DNA of 64,000 nt from CAXXXW01 sp963665555 (GTDB lineage: Bacteria > Pseudomonadota > Alphaproteobacteria > Thalassobaculales > Thalassobaculaceae). The stretch's first letter is position 1; the number at the start of each line of letters is the position of its first letter. The translations under genes were made by a program, and so were the position numbers. Location of the stretch: assembly GCA_963665555.2 (NCBI GenBank), contig OY762308.1, positions 62,001-126,000 of the forward strand, read 5' to 3'. The notes below the pieces were generated by a model. The model was not told the DNA's origin. It ran no database searches and saw nothing but the letters and a program-made list of their open reading frames with translations. Below, piece by piece: positions 40,914 to 50,183 of the stretch.

Positions 40914-43346
40914 GTGACCGAGTTGCAGCCCCACGCCCGCGCCGTCGTGATCGGCGGCGGCCTCGTCGGATGCTCGATCCTCTACCACCTCGCCAAGCTC
41001 GGCTGGACCGATTCGGTGCTGCTGGAGCGCGACGAGCTGACCTCCGGCTCGACCTGGCACGCCGCCGCCGGCATCCATGGCCTGCACGACAACAACAATA
41101 TCTCGCGCCTGCAGTACTACACGATGCGGCTCTACGCCGAACTGGAGAAGGAGACCGGGCAGGGCTGCGGCATCTTCCAGCCCGGCGCCCTCTACCTCGC
41201 CCAGACCCGGGACCGCGAGCACCAGCTGCGCATCCAGGCGGCCAAGGCGCGCTACTTCCAGGTGGCGTTCCACGAACTCTCCCCGGCCGAGGCGCGCGAG
41301 GCGCACCCGCTGGTGGATTACGGCGGCGTGCGCTGCGTCATGTTCGAGCCGGACGGCGGCAATGTCGATCCCTCGGGCGTGACGCACGCCTACGCCGCCG
41401 GGGCGCGGGCGATGGGCGCGAAAATCCACCGCTTCACGCCCGCGACCGCCACCAGGCCGCTTCCCGACGGGCGCTGGGAGGTGGAGACGCCGGCGGGAAC
41501 GATCCGCGCCGATGTCGTCGTCAACGCCGCCGGGCTGTGGGCGCGCGAGGTGGGGCGGCTCGCCGGCCTCGAACTGCCGCTGGTCCCGATGGAGCACCAG
41601 TATTTCGTCACCGAGACGATCCCGGAGATCGCCGCGCTCGGCCGGCGCCTGCCCTCGGTGGCGGACCGCGACGGCGAGTACTACCTGCGCCAGGAGGGGC
41701 TGGGCCTGCTGGTCGGCGCCTACGAGCGCGACGGCCGGTTCTGGGCCGAGGACGGCACGCCGGCCGATTTCGGCCACGAACTCTTCCCCGACGACCTCGA
41801 CCGGATTTCCGAGAACGTCATGCGCGCCTGCGCCCGGGTGCCGGCGCTCGGCACGGCGGGGATCAAGCGGGTGATCAACGGGCCGATGATCTGGTCGCCG
41901 GATTCGGCGGCGCTGTTCGGCCCGGCGCCGGGGCTGCGCAACTATTTCTGCTGCAACGGGATTGTCCCCGGCTTCAGCCAGTCCGGCGGCCTCGGCCTGC
42001 TGCTCGCGCAGTGGATCGTCGAGGGCGAGCCGGAGATGGACCTGTTCCCCTGGGACATGGCGCGTTACGGCCCCTGGGCGACGAAGGGCTTCGCGAAGGC
42101 CCGCGCGCTCGACTGCTACGCCAACCGCTTCAAGATCCATTTCCCCCACGAGGAGCGCGAGGCCGGCCGCCCGGTCCGCCGCCGGCCCGCCTGGGAGCGC
42201 CAGCGCGAACTCGGTGCCGTGTTCGGCCTCGCCTCCGGGTGGGAGCATCCGCTCTGGTACGCCGGGCCGGGGGTCGAGGCGCGCGACACGGCCGGCTTCG
42301 AGCGCCAGCCGTGGTTCGGCCCGGTGGGCGAGGAATGCCGGGCGCTGCGCGAGGGCGTCGGCCTGGTCGACGTCTCGACCTTCGCCAAGTACGAGATCGC
42401 CGGCCCCGGCGCCGGGGCGTGGCTCGACCGGGTGGTCGCCAACCGGGTCCCGGCGGAGGCCGGGCGATCGTGCCTCGCGCCCCTGCTCGGCCTTCGCGGC
42501 GGCGTCGCCGGGGATTTCACCGTGACGAAGCTGGCGGAGGACCTTTTCCTGATGGTCGGCTCCGGCATGGCGGAGGACTACCACCGGCGCTTCCTCGATT
42601 CGGTGGAGCGGCCGGCCGGCGTGTCTCTGCGCTCGATGACCGCCGCGCTCGCCGGCTTCAACGTGGCGGGGCCGGCGTCGCGGGCGCTGCTGGCGCGGCT
42701 GACGAACGAGGACCTGTCGAACGCCGCCTTCCCCTTCTCCCGCGCGCGCCGGATGACGGTGGCGGGGATCGACGCGATCGGGCTGCGCCTGTCCTTTTCC
42801 GGCGACCTCGGTTGGGAGTTGTATGTCGAGGAGGCGGACCAGGCGGCGCTGTTCGACGCGCTGCTCGGGGCGGGGGACGACCTCGGCGTCCGCCCGGTGG
42901 GGTCGCGCGCGCTGCTCTCGCTCAGGATCGAGAAGGGCTACGGCAGCTGGGGGCGGGAGTACTCGCCGGAATACTGGCCCCAGGAAGTGGGTCTGGACCG
43001 GCTGGTGCGGACGGAAAAGCCGGAATTCGTCGGCCGCGAGGCGTATCTGCGGATCGCCGGGGAGCCGCCGCGCGAGAAGCTCGTCATGCTGCAAGTCGAG
43101 GCCGAGACCGCCGACGCCGCCGGCGGCGAGCCGATCTTCCTGCCCGGCGGGGGCGCGCCGGTGGGGCGGGTGGCGTCCGGCGCCTACGGCCACCATGTCG
43201 GCGCGTCGCTCGCGCTCGGCTTCGTCGCGGCGGCGGAAGCGGTTCCGGGGGCCGAATTCGACGTGGCGATCCTCGGCCGGCCGCACCGCGCCGTCCTGCT
43301 GGAGCGCCCGCTCTTCGACCCCGGCGGCGCGCGGGCGCGGGCGTGA
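40914..43346 (+). CDS. Dimethylglycine/sarcosine dehydrogenase-like FAD oxidoreductase with GcvT domain
   Basis: An 810-residue two-domain enzyme. Residues 9-25 form the FAD loop VVIGGGLVGCSILYH. SGSTWHAAAGIHG follows; His49 matches the His that holds FAD covalently in dimethylglycine dehydrogenase. From about residue 420 a GcvT/aminomethyltransferase-type domain follows (GLVDVSTFAKYEIAGPGA, then FSGDLGWELYV and LLSLRIEKGYGSWGREYSPE), which would bind tetrahydrofolate and receive the methyl group as methylene-THF. The exact N-methylated substrate is unknown. GTG start at 40914. Confidence 0.88.
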   Translation: MTELQPHARAVVIGGGLVGCSILYHLAKLGWTDSVLLERDELTSGSTWHAAAGIHGLHDNNNISRLQYYTMRLYAELEKETGQGCGIFQPGALYLAQTRDREHQLRIQAAKARYFQVAFHELSPAEAREAHPLVDYGGVRCVMFEPDGGNVDPSGVTHAYAAGARAMGAKIHRFTPATATRPLPDGRWEVETPAGTIRADVVVNAAGLWAREVGRLAGLELPLVPMEHQYFVTETIPEIAALGRRLPSVADRDGEYYLRQEGLGLLVGAYERDGRFWAEDGTPADFGHELFPDDLDRISENVMRACARVPALGTAGIKRVINGPMIWSPDSAALFGPAPGLRNYFCCNGIVPGFSQSGGLGLLLAQWIVEGEPEMDLFPWDMARYGPWATKGFAKARALDCYANRFKIHFPHEEREAGRPVRRRPAWERQRELGAVFGLASGWEHPLWYAGPGVEARDTAGFERQPWFGPVGEECRALREGVGLVDVSTFAKYEIAGPGAGAWLDRVVANRVPAEAGRSCLAPLLGLRGGVAGDFTVTKLAEDLFLMVGSGMAEDYHRRFLDSVERPAGVSLRSMTAALAGFNVAGPASRALLARLTNEDLSNAAFPFSRARRMTVAGIDAIGLRLSFSGDLGWELYVEEADQAALFDALLGAGDDLGVRPVGSRALLSLRIEKGYGSWGREYSPEYWPQEVGLDRLVRTEKPEFVGREAYLRIAGEPPREKLVMLQVEAETADAAGGEPIFLPGGGAPVGRVASGAYGHHVGASLALGFVAAAEAVPGAEFDVAILGRPHRAVLLERPLFDPGGARARA

Positions 43347-43367
43347 CGCCCGGCCGGGCCGCCCGCC

Positions 43368-44450
43368 TCAGCCGACCGTATGGTCGGCCAGGAACTCCGG
43401 CTTGAAGGCGAGGCCGTGGCCGGGCCGCTCCGGCGGCGTGTAGACGCCGCGCTCCGGCAGCACCGGCTCGATCCAGGCGTCGTCCATCCAGTTCACGTAT
43501 TCCAGGAAGGACGGGTTCGGGATCGACGCCATCAGCTGCACCATCAGCTCCGGGAACAGGTGCGGCGCGATCGTCATGCCCCAGGTGTCGGCCGCGGTCG
43601 CGATCTTGCGCAACTCCGTGAGGCCGCCGCGCATCGGGTCCGGCTGCAGGATCGGCAGCCGGGGATGCTCGAAAAACGGGCGCATGTCGAACCGGGTCCA
43701 GTGGCTCTCGCCGCCGACGACCCGCAGGTCCAGCGCCTCGGCGATCCGCGCGTAGCCGGCGAAGTCCTCGCAGACGACCGGCTCCTCCAGCCAGTAGAGG
43801 TCGTAATCCTGGAACTTGCGGCCGACGACGATCGCCTCGTCGGCGGTCCAGCACATGTTGCCGTCGATCATGATCTCGATTTCGGGGCCGAGCGCGTCGC
43901 GCATCAGGGCGACGTTGCGCACATCCTGGTGGCGGTCGTAGAGGTGGCCGCACTGCATCTTGATCGCGCCGAACCCGTCCGCGACATAGCGCCGGGCGCG
44001 CTCCACCATCCCCTCCGGCCCGTAGCCGCGCCAGCAGCCGCTGCCGTAGGCGGGGATCGTGTCGTTGCAATGGCCCCACAGCCGGTGCAGCGGCAGGCCG
44101 GTCCGCCTGCCGAGCGCGTCCCACAGCGCGATGTCGATGACGGATTGCGCCATCACCGCCACGCCCATGCGGCCGAGCCAGTAGTTCCGCTTCCACAGGT
44201 CCCGCCAGATGCCCTCGATGTCCGTCGCGTCGCGGCCGACCGTATCGGGGATCACGAGTTCGTCGAGGCAGGCCCGCACGGTGGGGACGCCGCCGCGCAG
44301 CAGGATCAGGTAGCCCATGCCGACGACGCCGTCCGCCGTCTCGACCTCGGCGACCAGGATGTCGCGCGCCGGCGGCGGATCGGCCGAGAACATCGGCCGC
44401 TCGACCCACGGCGCGCGCAGGTGGCGGGTTCGGATATCGACGATCCTCAC
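43368..44450 (-). CDS. Enolase-superfamily (mandelate racemase/muconate lactonizing) enzyme
   Basis: A 360-residue protein. The metal ligands are visible as MIDGNMCW (Asp), WLEEPV (Glu) and VVGGESHW (Glu). IKMQCG carries the general-base Lys and TIAPHLFPEL a catalytic His. It is probably an acid-sugar dehydratase or racemase of the MR-like group. Start at GTG 44450, where AAGGGAGAAG serves as ribosome binding site; longer ORFs upstream are shadows. No transporter is adjacent. Confidence 0.87.
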   Translation of the reverse strand: MRIVDIRTRHLRAPWVERPMFSADPPPARDILVAEVETADGVVGMGYLILLRGGVPTVRACLDELVIPDTVGRDATDIEGIWRDLWKRNYWLGRMGVAVMAQSVIDIALWDALGRRTGLPLHRLWGHCNDTIPAYGSGCWRGYGPEGMVERARRYVADGFGAIKMQCGHLYDRHQDVRNVALMRDALGPEIEIMIDGNMCWTADEAIVVGRKFQDYDLYWLEEPVVCEDFAGYARIAEALDLRVVGGESHWTRFDMRPFFEHPRLPILQPDPMRGGLTELRKIATAADTWGMTIAPHLFPELMVQLMASIPNPSFLEYVNWMDDAWIEPVLPERGVYTPPERPGHGLAFKPEFLADHTVG

Positions 44451-44488
44451 GCGGCTTCTCCCTTCTTGTCGCGGATTGCCGGAACCCG

Positions 44489-44776
44489 TCAGTCGCCGGC
44501 CTGCCCGGCGCTCCGGTTGTCGCGGATCAATGCCCTCAAGGCCTCGAGGCTGTGGGCGTGCGCGGCCATGTTTTCGGCGTGGGCGGCCATGGCCTCGGCG
44601 TGGCGGCGCTCCGACTCTTTCTCCACCGCGTCCATCGCCCGGTCGCGGCTGCGCGACGCGCGATGCATCATCCACAAACCGGCGGAGATCAGCGCGCACT
44701 GCGCGACGCCGACAGCCAGGCCGGACCAGGTGGCGATCGTTTGCAGGTGCAGGGACGCGGTTTCGTACTCGGTCAT
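44489..44776 (-). CDS. Small membrane protein with coiled coil
   Basis: A 95-residue protein. One transmembrane helix (about 15-37, ATWSGLAVGVAQCALISAG) is followed by a charged coiled coil in which AMAAHAE and NMAAHAH repeat. Such proteins occur in phages and genomes of alphaproteobacteria, function unknown. The codons are less GC-rich than in neighbours. ATG 44776 gives the family-like MTEYETASLHLQTIA start. Confidence 0.65.
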   Translation of the reverse strand: MTEYETASLHLQTIATWSGLAVGVAQCALISAGLWMMHRASRSRDRAMDAVEKESERRHAEAMAAHAENMAAHAHSLEALRALIRDNRSAGQAGD

Positions 44777-44924
44777 GGCGGAACCCGGATCGTCTCGGAA
44801 CGCGGCGCAGTATAGCGGGAGTGCGCCGGCCGCGCACGGGCCGCGGCGCCGGCGCGAAAGCGGGCTGGAATCCGCCGCGCGGAGGGGTAGAGTCGCGCCG
44901 AACCGTCCCAGGGGAGCCACGGAC

Positions 44925-46457
44925 ATGAACTTCGCCGGAACCCTCGCCCGGATCGCGCCCACCTACGCGGACCGCCCGGCCCTCTCCGGCGGCTTCCGGG
45001 TCCTGCGCTCCTACCGCGAGTTCGCCGCCCGCGTCGCGCGGCTCGCCGGCGCGCTGTCGGACGACCTCGGCCTCGCGCGCGGTGACCGGGTGGCGCTGGT
45101 CATGCGGAACTGTCCCGAATACCTGGAGGTCCTGTACGCCTGCTGGTGGGCCGGCCTGGCGGCGGTTCCGGTCAACGCGCGGCTGCACCCGCGCGAATTC
45201 GCCTACATCCTGGGCGACAGCGGCGCGCGGGCCTGTTTCGTCACGCCCGGCCTCGCCGGCGCGGTCGCCGAGGCGCGCGGCGGCGCGCCGGACCTCGCCC
45301 ATGCCGTCGAGGCCGGGTCGCCGGAATACGAGGCGCTGTTCGCGGCCGCGCCGGCCCCGCTCGCCGAGGCCGCGCCGGAGGACCTCGCCTGGCTGTTCTA
45401 CACCTCCGGCACCACCGGGCGGCCCAAGGGCGCGATGCTGACGCACCGCAACCTGCACGCCATGACGATGAACTACCTGGCCGACGTGGACGGGATCGAG
45501 CCGGAGGACTGCATTGTCCACGCGGCGCCGCTCAGCCACGGCTCCGGCCTTTACGCGCTGCCGCACGTGGCGCGCGCCGCCAACAACATCGTGCCCGAAA
45601 GCGGCGGCTTCGACGTGGCGGAAACGCTGTCGCTGGTCGCGCGCTGGCCCGGCTGCACCTTCTTCCTCGCGCCGACCATGGTGACGCGCCTGGTCAACGC
45701 GCCGGAGGCCGGGGCGGCGGAACTCTCGAACCTGAAGACGATCGTGTACGGCGGCGCGCCGATGTACCTCGCCGACACGATGCGGGCGCTCGACCTCGCG
45801 GGAGGGAAACTGGTGCAGATCTACGGCCAGGGCGAGTCGCCGATGACGATCACGGCGCTGCCCCGCCGCGTCATCCGCGAGCGCCGCCATCCGCGCTGGC
45901 GCGACCGGCTCGCGTCCGCCGGGATCGCGCGCACGGATGTCGAGGTCCGCGTCGTCGCCGAGGACGGAACGCCGCTTCCCCCCGGCGAAATCGGCGAGGT
46001 GACCTGCCGGGGCGACGTGGTGATGGCCGGCTACTGGAACAACGCGGAGGCGACGGCCGCCGCGCTGCGCGACGGCTGGCTGTGGACGGGCGACGTGGGC
46101 GCGATGGACGAGGACGGGTTCCTGACGCTGAAGGACCGCTCGAAGGACATGATCATCTCTGGCGGAACCAACATCTACCCGCGCGAGATCGAGGAGGTGC
46201 TACTGACCCATCCGGGCGTTTACGAATGCGCGGTGGTCGGCCGGCCGCACGCCGACTGGGGCGAGGAGGTTATCGCCTTCGTCGTGCCCAACCCCGGCGC
46301 GGAGGTCGCGGTGGGCGAGCTGGACCGGCTCTGCCTCGACAACATCGCCCGCTTCAAGCGGCCGCGCGACTACCGCTTCGTCCCGGCGCTGGCCAAGAAC
46401 AACTACGGCAAGATCCTCAAGACAGAACTGCGCCGCCTGATGGCGGAGGAGGGGTAG
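44925..46457 (+). CDS. Long/medium-chain acyl-CoA synthetase (AMP-forming)
   Basis: A 510-residue adenylate-forming ligase. The A3 loop is canonical, FYTSGTTGRPKGAMLTH, followed by IYGQGESPMTITALP, DGWLWTGDVGAMDEDGFL and the catalytic Lys in NNYGKILKTELRRL. It activates a carboxylic acid with ATP and CoA in the cytoplasm. Its 3' end overlaps the convergent DUF3445 gene by 41 bases. ATG 44925 follows a GGGGAG ribosome binding site. Confidence 0.9.
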   Translation: MNFAGTLARIAPTYADRPALSGGFRVLRSYREFAARVARLAGALSDDLGLARGDRVALVMRNCPEYLEVLYACWWAGLAAVPVNARLHPREFAYILGDSGARACFVTPGLAGAVAEARGGAPDLAHAVEAGSPEYEALFAAAPAPLAEAAPEDLAWLFYTSGTTGRPKGAMLTHRNLHAMTMNYLADVDGIEPEDCIVHAAPLSHGSGLYALPHVARAANNIVPESGGFDVAETLSLVARWPGCTFFLAPTMVTRLVNAPEAGAAELSNLKTIVYGGAPMYLADTMRALDLAGGKLVQIYGQGESPMTITALPRRVIRERRHPRWRDRLASAGIARTDVEVRVVAEDGTPLPPGEIGEVTCRGDVVMAGYWNNAEATAAALRDGWLWTGDVGAMDEDGFLTLKDRSKDMIISGGTNIYPREIEEVLLTHPGVYECAVVGRPHADWGEEVIAFVVPNPGAEVAVGELDRLCLDNIARFKRPRDYRFVPALAKNNYGKILKTELRRLMAEEG

Positions 46458-47361
46458 GCGCCGGCGGGCGGGCGGCCGCGGCCGCGTCGAGCCAGGCCAG
46501 CAGCGCCGGCTCGAAGCGGCCGATCGCCTTGTAGGCGCGCGTCCCCTCCGGCAGGCTCCGCACGGCGGCGGCGAGCGCGGCGCAGGCCTCCGGCCGGCCG
46601 GCCAGCGTCGAGAGCGGATCGACATGCGTCTTCACCCCGAACACGGCCCAGCCGGTCTCCGGCAGCCGGCGCAGCGTCTGGCGCTCGCAGCGGAGGTGGA
46701 GCCGCGCCCCGGCCTCTTCCGGCGCGACGGGGGATTCGGCCGCGCCGCGCCGGCGGACCGGCTGGAACAGCGCCGGGTCGTCCAGCACCGACCAGTTGAC
46801 CCGCCACACCGGCCGCCCGGCGTCGAGGCGGTCGAAGAAGCGGTCCACCGGCCGCTCCAGCCTGTCGGCGTATCCCGGCACCGGGCGGTGGATCGCCGCC
46901 AGCGGCCGGCCCATCTTCTCCGCCAGCCGCCAGCGCGACGGGAAGCACAGCGAGGCCGCCTCCAGCGTGTAACCGTCCGCGCCCGGCCGCATCAGCAGGA
47001 AATCCTCCTGGACCAGCCGCCCGGCGAGGTCGATCGGCGCGTCGCGCCAGTCCGCGACCCGGTAGGTCCGGCCCGTCGGGCGGAGCGCGAGCGTGCCGCC
47101 GTCGCGGGCGAGGATTTCGGGATGGCGGCGCGCCATGTGGCCGGCCAGGAGGTCGAGCAGTTCGGCCTGGGCCGCCCCGGAGCCGGGCCGGGCCTGGACG
47201 ACCTCGCCGTGGCGTTCGGCGAACAGCCGGTCCTTCTCCGCCAGTTCCGCCGCGAGGTTCCCGTCCGGCTCGATCCATTCCTCGGGGTCGAGCGACATCA
47301 GCCCCATGGCGAGGCGGAACCGGCCCGACAGGAAGGGGAGGTAGCGGGGCCGGGGCTCCAT
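46417..47361 (-). CDS. DUF3445, haem-dependent oxidative N-demethylase family
   Basis: A 314-residue protein with the DUF3445 layout: YLPFLSGRFRLAMGLMSLDPEEWIE at the N-terminus, then DLAGRLVQEDFLLMR, RPVWRVNWSVLDDPALFQP and RLHLRCERQTLRRLPETG. Members have been described as haem-dependent oxidative N-demethylases acting on dimethylamine-type substrates. It may link with the dimethylglycine-dehydrogenase-like gene in the use of N-methylated compounds (inference). ATG 47361 gives the family start. Confidence 0.85.
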   Translation of the reverse strand: MEPRPRYLPFLSGRFRLAMGLMSLDPEEWIEPDGNLAAELAEKDRLFAERHGEVVQARPGSGAAQAELLDLLAGHMARRHPEILARDGGTLALRPTGRTYRVADWRDAPIDLAGRLVQEDFLLMRPGADGYTLEAASLCFPSRWRLAEKMGRPLAAIHRPVPGYADRLERPVDRFFDRLDAGRPVWRVNWSVLDDPALFQPVRRRGAAESPVAPEEAGARLHLRCERQTLRRLPETGWAVFGVKTHVDPLSTLAGRPEACAALAAAVRSLPEGTRAYKAIGRFEPALLAWLDAAAAARPPAPTPPPPSGGAVLS

Positions 47362-47366
47362 CGCCG

Positions 47367-48041
47367 CTACTCCCACGCCTCGGCGCGGGCCTCCGCCTCG
47401 GCCGCCCGTTCGCCGGTCAGCCCCGCGCGCAGCGCCTTGCGGAACGCGCCCGCCGCCTCCAGCCCGCCGTGGTTCGCCAGGATCGCCCATTTCATCGCCT
47501 CGACCGGGTCGGGGTCCAGCCCCTCGCCCCCGTTGGCGTAAAGGGACGCCAGGTGCAGGAAGGCGACGGCGACGCCGCCGCGCGCCGCCTCCTCGAACCG
47601 GCGCGCGGCGCCTTGGGCGTCCGGCGGCCCGCCCTCGCCGTCGCGCAGCATGACCGCGAGGTTGTAGCGCGCCTCCGCCACCCCCTGTTCCGCCGCCAGC
47701 GCGTACAGCCGCCGCGCCTCGGCGGGATCGGCGCGGCCGTCGGCGCCGAACTGCCGGATCAGCGCGAGCTTGAACTGCGCCAGCGCGAAACCGGCCCCGG
47801 CGGCCTTCTCGAACCAGCCGATCGCGGCGTCGAGGTCCGGCCCGCGCCGGCCCTGCGCGCCCTTCTCCAGCGCCAGGCCGTGGTAGAACTGCGCCTTCGG
47901 GTCGCCGGCGGCGGCGCGTTCGCTGTACCACCGCATCGCCTCGCCGTAGGTCTGGCGGTCCTCGGCCGCGCCGGCCCCGGCGGGCCAGGCCGCCGCCAGC
48001 GAGGCGCCGATGGCGAGCGCGACGGAAAGCAAGCGGTTCAA
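47367..48041 (-). CDS. Exported Sel1-repeat protein
   Basis: A 224-residue protein if started at TTG 48041, with a signal peptide (LSVALAIGASLAAAWPAGAGA). At least four Sel1-type repeats follow (GDPKAQFYHGLALEKGAQG, AGFALAQFKLALIRQFGADG, GVAEARYNLAVMLRDGEGG, GVAVAFLHLASLYANGGEG). Such repeats mediate protein contacts in the periplasm. TTG is favoured because GGGAAG lies ahead of it; the upstream ORF extension is Arg-rich and unlikely. It is 5 bases upstream of the DUF3445 gene on the same strand. Confidence 0.82.
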   Translation of the reverse strand: MNRLLSVALAIGASLAAAWPAGAGAAEDRQTYGEAMRWYSERAAAGDPKAQFYHGLALEKGAQGRRGPDLDAAIGWFEKAAGAGFALAQFKLALIRQFGADGRADPAEARRLYALAAEQGVAEARYNLAVMLRDGEGGPPDAQGAARRFEEAARGGVAVAFLHLASLYANGGEGLDPDPVEAMKWAILANHGGLEAAGAFRKALRAGLTGERAAEAEARAEAWE

Positions 48042-48168
48042 CGGAATCTTCCCGGGGAATCGAAACGGAAACGTCGCGGCCCACGGATGGCCCCCCCGCC
48101 CCGGCGTTCGGCCCCTTATGACGCTTCCGCGCCGCCGGCGCAAGCGCCGCCCGCGCCCGCTCCCGGCT

Positions 48169-49221
48169 CTATCGCGCCGCCGCCCCGCGCGCCGCGAGGC
48201 GCCGGAACGCCGCGAGGTAGCGCCCGATCGCGGCCGGCTCGGCGTATTCGGCCTCGAAGAGGCGGAGCGCGGCGGCGGCCCGGCCGGCGGCCTCCTCCGG
48301 CGCGTCGAGGGCGGCGCGCGCCGCGGCCGCCAGCGCCGCCGGATCGTCGGGCGGGACCAGCAGCGCGGTCGCGGGGCCGAGGATCTCCGCCGGGCCGCCG
48401 ATCCGCGTCGCCACGATGGGGACGCCGCGCGCCATCGCCTCCAGCACCGCGAGGCCGAACGGCTCGTCGCGCGAGGGCAGCACGAACAGGTCGGCGTCGT
48501 CGAGGAAGGCCGGAACGTCGTCGATCCAGCCGGGGAAGGACACGCTTCCGGCGATCCCGATCTCGCCGGCCAGCGCGCGCAGCGCGTCGCGCTCCGGCCC
48601 GTCGCCGCCGATCTCCAGCCGGAACCGCGCCTCTTCGGCCAGCGCGAGGGCGGCGGCGCGCAACAGCACGTCGAACCCCTTCTTGCGCACGAACCGCCCC
48701 AGCGCCTTGACGACGGCCGCGTCGGTCCGGGGCGTCCGCGCGGCGGGCGCGGGATCGAGCGACCGGAAATGCGGGATGCGCTCCACCCGCTCGCCGGAAA
48801 CCCCCTGTTCGCGCAGCCAGGCCTCCTGGGCGGCGGTGGTCGGGACGAGCAGATCGACCGCGCGGTAGTATTTCAGCTCGATCCGGTTGTGGAGCATGGC
48901 CAGGACCGGGCGGCCGAGCGCCCGCGCCGCCGGCGCGCCGAGGGCGCTGGCCCGGCCCATATGGGTCTGGACGGCGTCGGGGGCGAACCGCCGCAGCGCG
49001 CGGCCGATGGCGCGCCGGCAGAACGGGTCCCAGACGCCGAGGCAGCGCACGCGGGCGCGTTCGAGGCCCGGCCGGGGGGCGAGCAGGTCCAGGGCGGCGC
49101 TCCGCTCCGCGCCGATCGCCAGCACCGCGTGGCCGCGCGCCGCCAGCGCCCCGCACAGGTCGACGAAGACCCGCTCCCCGCCGCCGAGGCCGCGCCCGAG
49201 CATGACCTGCGCGATCCGCAT
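48169..49221 (-). CDS. Glycosyltransferase family 4
   Basis: A 350-residue GT-B enzyme. IAQVMLGRGLGGGERVFVDLCGAL at the N-terminus and FVLPSRDEPFGLAVLEAMARGVPIVAT in the C-terminal half are GT4 features. The neighbouring GT9 heptosyltransferase-like gene suggests a role in lipopolysaccharide core or surface glycan. An upstream GTG at 49260 overlaps the GT9 stop (GTGA) and would add 13 residues; ATG 49221 was chosen because it gives the typical start. Confidence 0.87.
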   Translation of the reverse strand: MRIAQVMLGRGLGGGERVFVDLCGALAARGHAVLAIGAERSAALDLLAPRPGLERARVRCLGVWDPFCRRAIGRALRRFAPDAVQTHMGRASALGAPAARALGRPVLAMLHNRIELKYYRAVDLLVPTTAAQEAWLREQGVSGERVERIPHFRSLDPAPAARTPRTDAAVVKALGRFVRKKGFDVLLRAAALALAEEARFRLEIGGDGPERDALRALAGEIGIAGSVSFPGWIDDVPAFLDDADLFVLPSRDEPFGLAVLEAMARGVPIVATRIGGPAEILGPATALLVPPDDPAALAAAARAALDAPEEAAGRAAAALRLFEAEYAEPAAIGRYLAAFRRLAARGAAAR

Positions 49222-49256
49222 CCGCCCGCCGCCGCCGTCGTCCGGCCCGGCCGGCG

Positions 49257-50183
49257 TCACGCGCCCGCTCCCGTCCGGGCGAGCAGGTTCGCCGCCGCGC
49301 GGGCGGCCGCCTCGACGGGGAGGTTCGCCATCGGCCGCGCGCGCCCGTCCGGCCCCGGCTTCGCGCGAACGGCGGCGCCGCGCGGCCCCCAGGGGGCGTA
49401 GTTCTCCGGGCGGGTCGGGCCGAACAGGCCGAGCGTGGGCGCGCCGGCCGCCGCCGCCAGGTGCATGAGGCCGCTGTCGTTGCCGGCGTAGAGCGCGCAG
49501 CGGGCCAGCAGCGCGGCGGTGTCGAGCAGCGGCGCGCCCATCGCGTCGATCCGCCGCGCGGGGGGGACCGCGGCCAGGGCGGCCGCGGCGGCGGCGCGCT
49601 CCCCGGCCCCGCCCACCGCCGCGACGCGGGCGCCGGGCAGCGGACCGTCCGGGCCGGTCAGCGCCGCCGCGAGTTCGGCGAAGCGCTCGGCGGGCCACAC
49701 CTTGGCGGCCCGGTTCGCGCCCGGCCCGATGGCGAGGACCGGCCCCTCGCCGCCGGCGAGCAGGGCGCCGGCGGCGCGGCGGTGGCGTTCGGCGAGCCAG
49801 ACCCGGGGGGCCGGCGGTTCGGCCAAGCCGAAGGCGCGGCGCATGTCCTCGACCCGGTGGATGTCGTCGCTCCGGCGCCGGTACACCAGCCGGCGGCGCG
49901 CGCGCAGCAACCGGGCCGTCGCCGAGCCGCGCATGTCCGCCACCGTGTCCCAGCGCGTTCCCGCCGTCGCCGCCAGCAGCGCCCGCCAGTGCGCCCAGAG
50001 CGGCCCCTTCTCCATGACGATCGTGCGCTCCAGCCCCGGCGCCGCCTCGAACAGCGGCGCCGCCGGCGCGCCGCAGGCGACCGTCAGCCGCGCGCCGGGA
50101 CGGTCCTCGACCAGCCGCGCCAGCACGCCGCTCGACAGCACCGCGTCGCCGATGCGGGTGTTGGAGACGAAGAGGATCCTCAT
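49257..50183 (-). CDS. Glycosyltransferase family 9 (heptosyltransferase-like)
   Basis: A 308-residue protein with ILFVSNTRIGDAVLSSGVLARL, DTVADMRGSATARLL and the sugar-nucleotide region DTAALLARCALYAGNDSGLMHLAAAAGAPTLGLFGPTRPENYAPWG. These are GT9 hallmarks. It adds a heptose or related sugar to the lipopolysaccharide core at the inner membrane. It overlaps alanine racemase (ATGA) and the downstream GT4 (GTGA), so all three are coupled. Confidence 0.9.
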   Translation of the reverse strand: MRILFVSNTRIGDAVLSSGVLARLVEDRPGARLTVACGAPAAPLFEAAPGLERTIVMEKGPLWAHWRALLAATAGTRWDTVADMRGSATARLLRARRRLVYRRRSDDIHRVEDMRRAFGLAEPPAPRVWLAERHRRAAGALLAGGEGPVLAIGPGANRAAKVWPAERFAELAAALTGPDGPLPGARVAAVGGAGERAAAAAALAAVPPARRIDAMGAPLLDTAALLARCALYAGNDSGLMHLAAAAGAPTLGLFGPTRPENYAPWGPRGAAVRAKPGPDGRARPMANLPVEAAARAAANLLARTGAGA

